A stretch of DNA of 64,000 nt from Parasponia andersonii (taxonomy: Eukaryota > Streptophyta > Magnoliopsida > Rosales > Cannabaceae). The stretch spans positions 225,289 to 289,288 of the forward strand of contig JXTB01000088.1 in assembly GCA_002914805.1 (NCBI GenBank), given 5' to 3'. Under the pieces are notes generated by a model. It did not search any database, had not been told where the DNA came from, and saw only the letters and a list, made by a program, of their open reading frames with translations. The translations under genes and the position numbers were made by a program. The stretch's first letter is position 1; each line of letters opens with the position of its first letter. Below, one piece after another: positions 46,901 to 60,230 of this stretch.

Positions 46901-48152
46901 AAATATCCGTTTAAAAACTACGGACTTTTATAGTGGCTCCAAGAATTTTTTTTTCTCACTTTTCTCTCAGTTTTCTGCATAGAGCTGCCAAATAAATATT
47001 TTGGTAGAACTGAAATTAATGCACAAAGGAGGGAGAAGAGCCATTTATAGCCTCCTCCTAAGGGAGCATTCGGCTAGCTTTAGTGGGCTAAGAGCTAGCT
47101 GAAATTCCTCTTTTTGTGTAGCTATCTAAAAAACTATTTGAACCCAATCGTATTGGTCTCAAGCTGTTGATTTAGGTTGGAGAACTAAATAGACTTATTT
47201 AATTCAAACTCTAGTAGAAAAAGACTCAGTTACAATTAACTCTTAATACAAGTGAGTTTATACTACTAGTTATAGACTTATTCCATTAAAGGTCCAAAAT
47301 GTATTCTTGAATTAAATAAATATCACAATATACTTTAGAATTAAAATTATGTCTATTAGATAATTAACATATGCATGTGTATTATTACATGAATACCGAA
47401 AATTGGAGCTAGATAAAATTATCATTTTTCCTCTCTAATTATTTCTTTCAATTCTGTGATACAAGACTATATTTAATGGATGACCAGACTTATAAAAAAA
47501 ATTTAATTATTAGAACAGTTTATTTTACTAATTACTTGGCATGGGTTGGAGACGCTCTAAGTAATGGATACCATATGTAGGCATCATACCAAGATAACAA
47601 TGGTAAATAGGAACATTGGAACTTGATAGCATTCTACCATTTTCTTGATGGTATCCAATGAAACTGAGATTATAGTTTAGTAGATTAACTTAGGTATTTT
47701 AGGAGGTTGTCTATACTATCAATATTGTAATTTAGAATAGGGATTAGTGGATTTTTTCTTAAATAATAATAATAACAATAATTAAAAATACCCTAAGAAT
47801 TTATTTATGGTATCAAGTTGGAAAGGAAGGTATCCACTTGCCAAAAAACCAATTTTACTAACTAATTTTTAAAATATTTGACACATTAAATTTACAAAAT
47901 TATTTTATCAAAAACAAAACTTTACAAAATTAATGAAAAAATGAGTGGGAGTGCAATTAAAAATTTATATCCTAAAATCCAAAAAGAATCGCACAATTAA
48001 AACAATAGATTAAATTACAAGAAAAAAAAAACTGCGAAAAAATAGTCAAATAAAATATTTGCATGCGCATCAGTGACGCCACTTTGAATAAATCGAACGA
48101 TGGTGATTTACATATATGATCGTATGGTGATTATTGAGTACCAATTTCTCCA
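46901..48152. other. Intergenic sequence upstream of the unknown gene
   Basis: AT-rich. The LTR remnant may extend into the first 100 bp. No gene seen. Confidence 0.35.
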
Positions 48153-48160
48153 TATATAAA
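48153..48160 (+). promoter_or_regulatory. TATA box of the unknown gene
   Basis: TATATAAA lies about 137 bp upstream of the ATG at 48297. Confidence 0.45.
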
Positions 48161-48296
48161 TATTAGAATTGTGTCAAGAATAAAAAATAATTATCTACAG
48201 TATTGGTTTGTCTATTGAGGAGGTGGGAAAATCGTTAAGAAAGTAATTCTGTTTGGGAAGTGAAAAATCGATAGTTGAGAAAATAATACTGATACA

Positions 48297-51200
48297 ATGG
48301 CTGATACTCCTTCTGACCCGAAGAAAATCTCGTCTTTAACGAGAGAAAAGATTCAGAGGTTTGAAAACTACTCTCCTAGGTTTAGCAAAGAAGATATCTA
48401 CCATGCTTTACTGGTATCAAATATGGACGAATATGAGGCTTTTCAAGTACTGGCTTGGCAACAAGGTTTGATCTTTTTTTTTTTTGAACTAAATTTTCTT
48501 TTCTTTCTTATTTTGATATTGAATATTTTGTTTGCTTGATTTTTTCAGGTGTGAATTCGTGGTTTCATTTGGATAAAAATTCTCAAGAAAGCAAGAATGG
48601 TATATCATCAACTCTATTGGAGTTTTCATTTTGCTATGTGACATTTACGCTTGAACTCCATAATATTTTTGATTCTTGTTTTGAATTAGAATAAAATATT
48701 TTTTTTAAGGAGATCAACTTTACGGAAACGACAATACAATTAAAATATGAATTGAGAAAATTTTAAAGAAAAAATTAAAAATAAAACATATAAAAGATTC
48801 AACATGGTTCACTTAATTTAGGCTATGTCTACAAACATAATTGTAGAAAATTTTACTATGAAAAGAAGATTACAATTCATTTTTCTCTAAATACAATAAG
48901 AATACAAATAAATCTTTCTCTTGAAATAAGAGAAAACATTCTTTCTAAACATTTAAGAGAAAACAAGTGAGACACTAAGAACTCTCTTAGAAAGAGGAGG
49001 ATCTAAGAGAAAACTTTATTTATAGGCTAGACTTATCAATACTTTACCAACTTTCATACGGTTTAAATGCTATTTGCACATTATTTAAGTATTCACATGT
49101 CTTTACACGTATATGTTCTTATATATATATATATATATATATATTCACAATATCTTCACACAAATGTTCATATGTATTCAGACAAATATATTCATAGTAT
49201 TTCACGTATGTTCACATACAACAAAAGTTTTGATTTTAGTTTTGAAATCTTTATATTTTCTTTTGGATAGTAACTGATTGTAAACGTCTCGTTGGCTTAT
49301 GGGTAATGTTGTTAGCGGTGTTTGGTTTCAGATGTTAATGGTCTTAATGGTGTTGGGTGTTGTTCAAATGCTGGGGGCTGTTCAAGGGCTAAGTGTTCTA
49401 CGGATATAGACCATTATGGCCGAGTATACCCAGAGCCCCGTGGACTGTACATCAATAGGGTAATTACTCGTTAATTACGTGAAGATTTTATTTTAGACAT
49501 TGAATACTTAATGTCACGACCCAAAACCCGGGCTAGTGGCAGAAGGGGAATTTCACAAAGGTGAGAAATTCCTTAATTTATTTGAAAAGTGTCAAAAGTT
49601 CTAGTTTTTATAAAAACAGTCCATTTAAATAAAATATTCGGAATTCCATCCTGTAAACCACTCCCACAGTTCGTATACACCACCAAACATAAATTGAATA
49701 ATTACTTGAAAACATAAAATTAATTAAAAAGAAACCAAACCCCGCATCATCATCATTCACAATAGATGTCCAATACTAGAATGACATACATAAGTTTGCA
49801 GACAAAATAGAAAGCAGTAATCTTGGTTCAATGCTAACACAAAAATCCAAATAGTCCGAAGACTATAACAACAAACTCCTAGCATTTACCAAGAGACGAA
49901 CTGCAATCAGGATGACCTCTTACTCCTCTTGATCACCAAGATCGCACTGGACACCACCTGAGGAGGAAGGTAGGGGGTGAGCATACAATGCCCAGTAGGA
50001 AAATAGTTACCTCGAGGAAAAATAAGTCAGTGATGGGAATCTCCTGCATGGTTAGTTCAAATCCAAAACATACACACACGTATATATATAATCCAAACCG
50101 GGAGCCAATATATATATATAACAGTGTAATAAAAACCATCACTTCATATGCACATGACACAAATCAACTCATACCCATGAGCTCACATCCTCTCATCTGT
50201 GCAAACCCAGGATGATGGCACTAAGTGTACCTAACAGCCTGCCTGATACCTAAGCCCATACCCAGAGGGGACACCCATGTGTCGCCTACCAAACCTGGAG
50301 GGGCAACCGAATTGCCTACACCTACCAAATGGGGAGGTAATCAAAAGTAACAAGACCTTGCGCAAGTTTACGGACTTTCACCAACGGTGGGGCATGCAAC
50401 GCCACACTGTAAAACCCACGATGCTAACACGGTGCTCATGTATGATCCTATGACACGTGCAATACAGAACTGAAGTGTAAAAACTACTGTACTCTGGATT
50501 TTCAATAAAACATGCATAATAGGGTTTTATAGAAAAACGAGCAGCAAAACGGCCCTATTTTTAATATACCCAAAATAACCTGCACACAGCAAATTCCCAG
50601 AGCAGTACAGTATATATCGCATAACCAGATTCCATCACATATAATTCAAATCATTAAAAACACATTTGTTCTTATATGTTGCAGAAAATAAGTTTTAACT
50701 CAAAAACGGTATAAAACGAAGGTGACTAAACCCCTACCTCAACAGAATAGCGACACCACGCTATTAAGTCCTTAAAGTGTCGTTGACGATCGCCCGGAGG
50801 GTCGGGATCCAATTCCAAGCCCTCGATCGTCCTCGTGCGAAAAATCAACTTTCTCACCAGAGCTTCAATTCCACAAACGGACCTCTTCACTGAATTCCTA
50901 GCACCCAAAATAACTAGGTTAGACATATAACTTGTCCAATTCGGGTCCGGGACTATACCGGACCGGTGGCATGCAAAACGAGACAAAATCTCGACCGTCC
51001 GATCTCGATTTTTGTGCCGATCACCAAACTACACAATATATATATCAAAATTCTCCATTTTCCAAGTACATTCCAAAAATGCAATCAAAAACACAATCCA
51101 ACGGCCAGATCGAAAACTAAAATTCAAAAACTCAAAATACTCAAAAATGACAATTTTTGATCTGGACAGTATGAGGTTGAGATATATATACCTTGATGAT

Positions 51201-51597
51201 CCTTGCGACGATACGAATCCAACGGGACCGGTTTGGAGTCAAATGGATGCCGGAATCGTCGNNNNNNNNNNNNNNNNNNNNNNNNNNNNNNNNNNNNNNN
51301 NNNNAAAAAATGGGTTTTTACACTTAATTTTTTTAATATCTTATTTTTTTCCTTCTTTAACAGAATGTGGTATTCAAACTTTAAAGAGAAGAAAAAAGGC
51401 TTGCTGAGGCATTGGACTCTGTTCGAGAACCGTCATTTGGGAAGGAAAGGCTTAAACACATGACAAGACCGGCTATGTCAGACTTTCTTCACCTGGAAGG
51501 ACCCCAAGAAGAAGGACCTGAACCTGAAGCACAAGAAGGGGGACCGGAGCCCGAAGCAGAACAAGGAGGACTAGAGCTTGAAGTGCAACAACCATAA
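48297..51597 (+). CDS. Unrecognised host gene with at least four exons, intron 3 invaded by a solo LTR
   Basis: Exons 48297-48465, 48549-48599 and 49332-49459 join in phase with GT-AG introns to give 116 codons. The protein starts MADTPSDPKKISSLTREKIQ, has a charged helical stretch with YHALLVSNMDEYEAFQVLAWQQ (about 36-57), then a Cys-rich segment (VGCCSNAGGCSRAKC) and YPEPRGLYINR. Exon 4 would begin at 51364 after TTTAACAG. In the required phase it meets a TAA after six codons (51382-51384), yet the same frame then stays open for 71 codons: REEKRLAEALDSVREPSF, HMTRPAMSDFLHLE and an acidic Glu/Pro/Gly-rich repeat, ending at 51597. A weaker acceptor at 51407-51408 would skip the stop and keep the frame. 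I do not recognise the family and propose no function. Intron 3 holds a solo LTR and an assembly gap. Without the LTR it would be about 88 bp, a normal plant intron. Confidence 0.6.
49507..51327 (-). mobile_element. Solo LTR of the chromovirus family in a host intron, with 5-bp target duplication
   Basis: The LTR spans 49512-51322 on the minus strand: it begins TGTCACGACCC and ends TTTTTACA. CTTAA flanks it on both sides (49507-49511 and 51323-51327), a perfect 5-bp duplication. Its sequence follows the 21.7-24.2 kb LTR in reverse throughout. No internal region is present, so it is a solo LTR, normally formed by recombination between two LTRs. The N run at 51263-51304 replaces the GC-rich (CT)n part. 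Confidence 0.9.
51263..51304. other. Assembly gap (42 N)
   Basis: It falls where the LTR family has its GC-rich, (CT)n-containing segment. The true missing length is probably several hundred bases, judged from the other LTR copies. Confidence 0.95.
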
Positions 51598-51842
51598 CCC
51601 GAAGCTCCAAAAAGAAAGTAAATATGTTAAAGATTTGCATTCTGAAGCTGCACATAGCCTCTAGGTTTAAAATTCTAGGATAGTAACTTTCATAGAAACC
51701 TAAAATCTTTTTCTAGCTATATAGCTTTGTTTCTATAGAGGAGGCACCCCATTTTGTTGCCAGTACAATTAGTTGAATAAATTTCTATTTGCACTAGTTT
51801 CCCTTCTTTTCAGTAGTCTAAAATGACTATCAACATAGTTAT
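51598..51842 (+). other. Probable 3' flank of the unknown gene
   Basis: Non-coding sequence between the last open exon and the Athila-type insertion. Likely 3' UTR. Nothing else seen. Confidence 0.35.
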
Positions 51843-51847
51843 AATAT

Positions 51848-53520
51848 TGTTGTAGAAATTATGAACGCAAGTGTACGCTATCGCAAACAAGTAATAAAGT
51901 AGTGAGTATAAGTATCGTCTCACGAAGATTGTTGATTTACTAAGTACCGAAATTTAGCTAACTCTAAATTTATTTGAATTAATCAAGTAAAGAAAAATAG
52001 AATTAAATTAAATTAAAACTAAAAATAAACTAAAAGCAATAAAAATAAACAAGAACTAAAATTAAAAGCGAAAAATAACACGAGATGTAAATCAATGAAA
52101 TTAAACCTAGGGTGTCCGATTTCACCGTAAATAATCCACTCTAAAAATTCTCTATCTCATTAGCCTAAAATTATTCCCATAGTTGATAGTCGAGATTTCC
52201 TAATTTATTCATTATTCTCTCCCGAGTTTAAGCAAAAATACCCTTAATTACCAATTCACTATATTCGTACGTGAATTAAACTAATTAAGAATTTATTAAG
52301 ATATATGGAAACTGATATAGTGACTACACAAACTATGTAAATATACTCCTATTTCACATACAATTTATGGCTTTCAATCCAATGAACTAAATACATAAAT
52401 CTCCTTTCGGTTTCATTATGATTAACAAATCATCTATTTAGTGGCCAGTTAAATAGAAGCATTAAGAACAGAATTGAAAACTCAACTAGGAAAAATAATT
52501 CATGGACTAAATTGAAAGAAAAATATTAAAACATTATAGTTAGGCTATATCGTAGCCCTAGAAAAGAAATCTAGAACATAATTAAACTAAGAGAAATAAA
52601 AATATTAAATGAAAACATCTTAAAGAAAATACAATTCTAAAACTGAAAATAAAATCAAACGAGAGAAATCGTGGTAGAAAAGGCTCCACTCCACTGCTTT
52701 GTCTCCCACAGATTTTCTCTTTCTGGACTACTATATTTTTCTCTCTAAAATTGTGTATTTTTTCCCTCTATCCCATAGTCCTTTTATAGCTGAAAAGAGA
52801 GTATTTCTCAATTATTCACGGATTCTTATGCTCAAATATAATTGGTTGTGTGATATGTCACTTTACAATTTACTCTCTCTTTCACTCTCTTTCTTCTCAC
52901 ATTTCTTATGCAAAATCTGGTAATAGACGAATAATCCTATGTAGAACAAAAAGGTAGGCTCAGCACGTAACTAGATGTTGATTAACTAAAAGAAAACTTG
53001 AATTTTATTTAATGACATAATGCTTTTTCGTTGGAGAGAAAGTCAAGTGTACAAAACTTGAGATGCACCGGATCAGACATCCCAAAAGAATCCTCCACCA
53101 TCTCTCTTACGCATGGGTCCCCGCTGTCCCCTTTGTTGCCTCCCTTACTCTCCTTCCTCTGTGAATGTGCTACACTTTCTAATCCGAACCATCAATCCAC
53201 TTGATCCAATGGCTAAGCTTTAATTCGGATTTTATCTTTTTTTTTTTTTCTCTTTTCTTCTTTAATCTAAATCAAATCAAAATTAAATTAAATCAAAAAT
53301 ATAAATCTAATAAACATATATTTCAAATTAAATTAACTTAAATTAGTTAAATTAAAATACCTAAACCTAATAAAATAACACAAAATTCAATAAAACTAAA
53401 TCTAAACCAAAATAAAATAAAACAACTTAAATTACTTAAAATCTAAATTAAAATTACTCTAGGACACACATTTTTAATGAATAACATAGCACAATTAACT
53501 CTATTTTCATAGAGTTATCA
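51848..53520 (-). repeat. 3' LTR of the Athila-type element
   Basis: It aligns end to end with 57664-59332 with only scattered differences. Outer end TGTTGTAG, inner end AGTTATCA. The inner end is followed by a C-run that reads as a G-rich purine tract on the minus strand. Confidence 0.9.
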
Positions 53521-55250
53521 CACCCCCAAACTTGAATTTTTGCTAGTCCTCGAGTAAAAGAAAGAAAAACCTAAACTAAAATTCTAAACATAACCAAATC
53601 ATGACCCAGTTCGATTCTCAAAATTTGCCTCAAAGATTTCACATAGTATAAAACTCAAGGAAAAATTCTAAATACTGTACAAGTCTAGAATTTCAATTCA
53701 AATGCTAACATGATTCCACTATAGACTCCTTGAGTGTGTGTGTGAAAACAATTACATTTAATCATATTCAACTCGGATCAGTTTATGCAAATAAGTAAGT
53801 TATAATAAATCTCTAGATAGAAATATATAAACTCCATAGACCTACTTTTCATACCATTCTCCACTAATGTAGACTAACATTGCAACAAATATCATTAGAA
53901 CTTTATTAAGCTTGTAATGTATGGCTAAGGTAACAGGTAGGACAATAGACATTTTTATGGCTCAAATCACTGTAAGCACATAAATTATTCAAGGATCTTT
54001 ATACAACTCAACTCAACACTTTATTGACATACCACTCCCAAACTTATTTTCTAATTTCTTCTATCATTCCATATTTTTTTTTTCTTTTCACAAGCTACTA
54101 TACCCTAAATTTATGATTTTCAATCTTTTTTTTTTCATCACCTTTTTTTTTCAATTTTTTTTTCATTTTTGCACAAGGGTATAGAATTTTTTCTTAATAC
54201 GCCTTCACAAAATTTTTCTTAACACCACCATTCCTCCCATATTGTCACATAATATAAATCTGATATTCAATAAAGATCACATGTGCTATTAGGTGTAAGG
54301 TAAAATATTGGAAATAATTTAAAAGCTAGGCTAAAAATATGGGTGTCAAAGAAAAGGTCAAATTAGGCTTAAAGGACATACTAAGAATATAAGTAGTGCT
54401 AAGAGTAGGCTTGAAAGGCTCAAACGATCCAAAGATAGCCTAAATCATATCTCTAATGCAATACAGTCTAGGATTTCACCTCAAGTGTCAATCAAATAGG
54501 TTCTAGAGTTTATTAATGAGATTTCAAAGATGTACTTAATTCACATAAACTTTCTCTAAGTAAGCAAAATAATCAAATGCAACTATCTATGTGCTCAAAA
54601 TATTCAAGAACTCATAAGCAAAACCAAACTAACACAGAATCAAGCACACAGAAAAAAACAACATTTATCATTTTTCCAAGAACTTTATTTAGTTTAATCA
54701 AGATCTTATCATCAGCTTACGACAATCAAACTAGGTCATAAAAACAAACCTAAACTATTAACTATTTTTTAATTTTTTTTATTTTGAAAATTTTAACTCT
54801 CTACCCCTAAACTTAAAATTAACATTGTTCCTAATATTAAAAATAAAAGAAAAGGTAAAGGAAAACTCCCTCAAATTTTCACATGAAGGTGGAGGCTTCT
54901 GGTTAAGTCGTTGAAATTCACATATCGACCCCAAATTTATGTAAGAACCTGAAACACATAAAAACAAAACAAACAAAACATAACAAAAGAAAAGAAACCT
55001 AAAAATTCAAAATTAAAAGGAAAAAAAATAATTCATGGGTTGCCTCCCAAGAAGCGCTTAATTTATAGTCATCAGCCAAACTCTTCCTCTTGTATCAGGG
55101 AGATTCGTAAATGGATGGAAACGGTGTAGAAGGACCATTCCCATGTTTTTCTATCTTTGGATGTCTCCCATGGTAGCACGATGGAGCTTCTAAATAGCAT
55201 GCATGTTCCGTGTTGTTTGCTTTTTCCTCTTTAGTGGATTTAGCAGAGAT
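53521..55250 (-). other. Non-coding internal part of the Athila-type element
   Basis: No recognisable domain. Several T-runs (54068-54160) and AT-rich sequence. It lies where reverse transcriptase and integrase would be expected in a full element. Confidence 0.6.
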
Positions 55251-57663
55251 GCTCAAAATTGCAGGAGGTTCTTTTAGATGTTCGTTTTCATTATTTCAGC
55301 CATACCTTTTTCCGAAATATCAACTTGAAAGCAAGAGACAGATTCAGGTGGGTATTTTGTTGCTTTAAAGACATTAAAGATGACTTCTTCATCTTGGACT
55401 CGTATTGTCAATTGACCTTTTTGTACGTCGATAAGAGCCCTCCCAGTAGCAAGAAAAGGTCGACTAAGAATAATAAGAATTTCTTGGTCTTCTTCAATAT
55501 CAAGCACTAAAAAGTCTGCTGGGAATATGAATTTGTCAACTTTAACAAGCACATCCTCGACAATACCTCTAGGATATTTTATAGACCGGTCAGTCAATTG
55601 CAAAGAAACAGTTGTTGGCTTCATTTCCCCCAAACCTAATTTCTTGAATACTGAGAGCGGCATTAGGTTGATGCTGGCACCAAGATCACAGAAAGCCTTG
55701 TCAAAGAACGAATTCCCAATGGCACATGGAATATTAAAGCTCCCGGGATCTTTTAGCTTTGGTGAAAGTTTCTTCTGTAAGATCGCACTGCACTCCTTAG
55801 TAAGTGCCACTATTTCATACTCCTCCAGCTTTCTTTTGTTCGATAAAATTTCTTTCAAGAACTTCATATAATTAGGCATTTGGGGTAGAGCATCCGCAAA
55901 AGGTATGTTTATGTGGAGTTTCTTGAAAACTTCTAGAAACTTTGAGAACTGTCGATCCAACTTCTGTTTCTTGAACCGCTGAGGATATGGAATTGGAGGG
56001 ACATATGGCGGTGGGTTATCTGGGAACAACTTGGATTTTGGCTTTATTAGCTCAACTTGTCTTGTCTCAGATTGCTCCTGAGGTTGTGACTACTACTCTT
56101 GATATTGACCTTGTGTGCTCGAAGAAAGTGATAATGGAGAAGGTGGTGGGGTAGTTGAAATTGGTTCGCTCGGTTGCTCCACTTGTTTCCCACTCCTGAT
56201 AGTTATTGCATTACACTGCTCCTTCGAGTTCGTCTCGGTATCACTCAGAAAAGAACCCTGAGATCTTGTGGAGAGTATGTTGGAGATCTGACTGATTTGG
56301 ACTTCTAAATTTCTAATAGACGCATCAGTCCTTGCCATATATTGATTTGTCTTTTCAGTATATTGAGCGAGAGCATCTTCCAGAGAGACTTTATTGACTA
56401 GAGGATGAGGTTGATATCCAATCGGTGGTCTTACAACATTGTCATTGTTTCTCCATGAAAAATTTGGATGGTTGCGTCATCCCTAATTATAAGTGTTGGA
56501 GTACGGGTTATTCTGCCGTCGGTTGACATTCCTCATAAAGTGTGCTTACTTAGGCTGATCGAAGGAATTACTATCTTGGCAGTTGCCATTGGCATGAGGT
56601 CCACCACATAAATTACACCTCTCAGGAATAGGATGAATAACATCGAATCGCTTTGTTAATATGGCAACTTGAGTTGTAAGTGCATCCACTTCATGTATCC
56701 CATAAGCCTTCTTAGGTGTAGAGCATTCAATTGGCCACTGATAAGCATTAGCAGCCATCTCCTCAAGTAATTCATAGGCTGCTTCTTCAGTCTTCCCTAT
56801 TAATGAACCTCCAGCTACTGCATCTACAAGGGTTCTAGTCGAGCCACTTAACCCATTGTAGAAGGTCTGTAACTGTAACCACTTAGGAAGTCCGTGATGC
56901 GGGCATCGTCTCAACATATCTTTGTACTTTTCCCAGGCTTCATATAATGACTCTCCATCTTGCTAGGTAAAAGTAGTAATATCGTTCCTCATTTTCGCCG
57001 TTTTCGCTGGTGGGAAAAATTTGGATAAAAATCGCTAAGCAAGATCATTCCATGTAGTGATAGTCCCAGGCAGTAAGGAGTTCAACCAGCTTTTAGCCTT
57101 GTCCCGAAGTGAAAACGGGAACAATCTCAGTCTAATGGCATCATCAGTAACACCATTATGTTTAAAAGTCTCGCAGATCTCGAGGAAGGTGGCAATGTGA
57201 GCATTTGGATCATCAAGGGGAGAGCTGCTAAATTGATTGGCCTGTACCATCTGTATGATAGCCGGCTTGATCTCGAAATTATTTGCTTGTATGGTCGGAT
57301 GTCTAATCCCCGAGAAGGTCTCATTAACCGCAAGCAAAGCATAGTCACGTAATGCTTGGTTGTTTATGATCGCTCCTTCTTATCCCCTTGCTAAATTGTT
57401 TCCTTGATCGTCGGCCATGGTATTTTGTTATAGTTTAGAAGCCTTTTTTTTTTCCTTTTCTGTTCTTTCGACACGTACGCTCGATCTCAGAATTAAAAGG
57501 AAATAGATATTCTTTTTTGAACTTTCTCATACACTGGCCTTAATCACCTTGAAAACAAAAGCAGAACACTAAGTAAAATAAAAAAAATTCAAACAAAAAT
57601 TAAAATTGCTTAGTATTGATATTAATAAAAATTAAATAGTCTCTGGCAATGGCGCCAAAAACT

Positions 57664-59332
57664 TGTTGTGGAAATTATGAACGCAAGTGTACGCTATGAC
57701 AAATAAGTAATAAAGTAGTGAGTATGAGTATCGTCCCATGAAGATTATTGATTTACTAAGTACCGAAATTTAGCTAACCCTAAATTTATTTGAATTAATC
57801 GAGTAAAGAAAAATAGAATTAAATTAAATTAAAACTAAAAATAAACTAAAAGCAATAAAAATAAACGAGAACTAAAATTAAAAGCGAAAAATAACACGAG
57901 ATGTAAATCAATGAAATTAAACCTAGGGTGTCCGATTTCACCGTAAATAATCCACTCTAAAAATTCTCTATCTCATTAGCCTAAAATTATTCCCATAGTT
58001 GATAGTCGAGATTTCCTAATTTATTCACTATTCTCTCCCGAGTTCAAGCAAAAATACCCTTAATTACCAATTCACTATATTCGTATGTGAATTAAACTAA
58101 TTAAGAATTCATTAAGATCTATGGAAACTGATATAGTGACTACACAAAACATGTAAATATATTTCTATTTCACATGCAATTTATGACTTTCAATCCAATG
58201 AACTAGGCACATAAATCTCCTTTCGGTTTCATTATAATTAACAAATCATCTATTTAGTGGCCAGTTAAATAGAAGTATTAAGAACAGAATTAAAAACTCA
58301 ACTAGGAAAAATAATTCATAGACTAAATTGAAAGAAAAATATTAAAGCATCATACTTAGGCTACATCGTAGCCCTAGAAAAGAAATCTAGAACATAATTA
58401 AACTAAGAGAAATAAAAATATTAAATGAAAACATCCTAAAGAAAATACAGTTCTAAAACTGAAAATAAAATCAAACTAGAGAAATCGCGGTTGACAATGC
58501 TCCACTTCACTGCTTTATCTCCCATAGACTTTCTCTCTCTGGACTACTATGTTTCTCTTTCTAAAATTGTGTATTTTTTCCCTCTATCCCGTAGTCCTTT
58601 TATAGCTGAAAAGAGAGTATTTTCCAATTATTCACAGATTCCTATACTCAAATATGACTGGTTGTATGATGTGTTACTTTACAATTTACTCTCTTTTTCT
58701 CTCTCTTTCTTCTCATATTTCTTATGTAAAATCTGATAATAGGCGAATAATCCTATGTGGAATAAAAAAGTAGACTCAGCACGTAACTAGATGTTGATTG
58801 GCTGAAAGAAAGCTTGAATTTTATTTTATGACATGACGCTTTTTTGTTGGAGAGAAAGTCAAGTCCACAAGACCTTAGATGCATCGGATCAGACACCCCA
58901 AAAGAATCCTCCACCATCTCTCTTACGCATGGGCCCCAGTTGTCCCATTTGTTGCCTTCCTCACTCTCCTTCCTCCGCAAGTGTGCTATACTCTCCAATC
59001 CGAACCGTCAATCCACTTGATCCAATGGTTAAGCTTTAATCTGGATTTTATCTTTTTTTTTTTTCTCTTTTTTTCTTTAAACTAAATCAAATCAAAATTA
59101 AATTAAATCAAAAACCTAAATCTAATAAACATATATTTCAAATTAAATTAACTTAAACTAATTAAATTCAAACACCTAAACCTAATAAAATAACATAAAA
59201 TTCAATAAAACTAAATCTAAACTAAAATAAAATAAAACTTAAATTACTTAAAATCTAAATTAAAATTATTCTAGGACACACATTTTTAAGGAATAACATA
59301 GCATAATTAACTCTATTTTCATAAAGTTATCA
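57664..59332 (-). repeat. 5' LTR of the Athila-type element
   Basis: Starts TGATAACTTT on the minus strand at 59332 and ends CCACAACA at 57664, beside the primer-binding site. Confidence 0.9.
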
Positions 59333-59337
59333 AATAT

Positions 59338-60230
59338 CTCTTCTTTTTTTATTCGTGGGAAATATATATATGCCAATCCTATCAAGACAAAATGTAACTC
59401 GTGCTCTGCTCAATATTGATTCTGTGTTTTTCTTACTTGTGTCTTATAATTTGAAAAATTTCATATCATGTGGTTATTAGCGGTTGCCTTAGTCTATATC
59501 CTTTTTTGTTCTTATGGTCTCTAACTCTAATGTTGTTTTCTTCTCATTTTCTGCCTCCAATTTTTATTGTATAATTTTGGAGTTACTGTATTGAACGCCT
59601 CTTTGTCCAGCGTATTAAAAGTTTTTAAGATTTCCTTTGTCATATATTTTAACATGCATAACATGCTGAGAATCTGATAATGTCCCTACAATGTTGCTAA
59701 CATCCTGGTTTTCTGAGTGAGAAGCACAACCACTTCTTGGTTGTTATACAAATCTAATAATGCTTTCATTTTGCATTTCTTGTTGTTGGTGATTCAAAGT
59801 TTTTGGTTCTTGATTTTGTACTAGTTTGACAACAGCTGTTGATAGTGGATTAGTTTTGGCACTTTGACCTGCCGAAGTTGCTAAAGTGTGTATTTCACTC
59901 TTTAGATGAGTCTTAAAATGTAGCACCTAAATGTCTTACTGTCGATGGAAAAAAGTTTTTGGGGAAAAGAGGTTGGTGGTAAGTGGTTGCTAATTGCTAG
60001 TAGCTAGTTGCAGGTTTGCTCTTAGAAGTTCTTAGCCATTTTGTTGTAATAAGAATTTCGGAATGAGGTTTGATTGATTTAAACCCGAGAATCATAAGGA
60101 CCATAATTGTTTTCAGAAATAATGTATTTTTTTTTAACTATGTAATTTGTTGAGAAATCAGAAGATAGCACGTAGTTTTTACTTTTGTAATTAAACAATA
60201 GCAAGTTTAATTTCTACTATATGTGTTCAG
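59338..60230 (+). other. Sequence between the Athila-type element and the small exons, possibly intronic
   Basis: T-rich, intron-like texture. No exon could be placed with confidence. If the exons at 60231 belong to a gene that begins further left, the retrotransposon lies in one of its introns. Confidence 0.35.

Larger units (their letters stand above)
51843..59337 (-). mobile_element. Athila-type Ty3/gypsy element carrying only gag and protease, with 5-bp target duplication
   Basis: The element spans 51848-59332 on the minus strand, flanked by AATAT at 51843-51847 and 59333-59337. Two very similar 1.67-kb LTRs enclose about 4.1 kb. The Asp-tRNA-type primer-binding site (TTTTTGGCGCC on the minus strand, near 57650) adjoins the 5' LTR. 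Gag (about 57420-56500) has FEIKP, ETFKHNGV and RLFPFSLRDKAKSWL and a CX2CX3HX4C zinc knuckle. Protease (about 55950-55280) has the Athila-typical DLGASINLMP core. No reverse transcriptase, RNase H or integrase is recognised between there and the purine-rich tract next to the 3' LTR, so it is a non-autonomous, broken copy. Close LTR similarity points to a fairly recent insertion. Confidence 0.9.

Noticed and set aside
55259-55871. Plus-strand frames overlapping the Athila-type protease
   Set aside because: Antisense shadows of the element's coding region.
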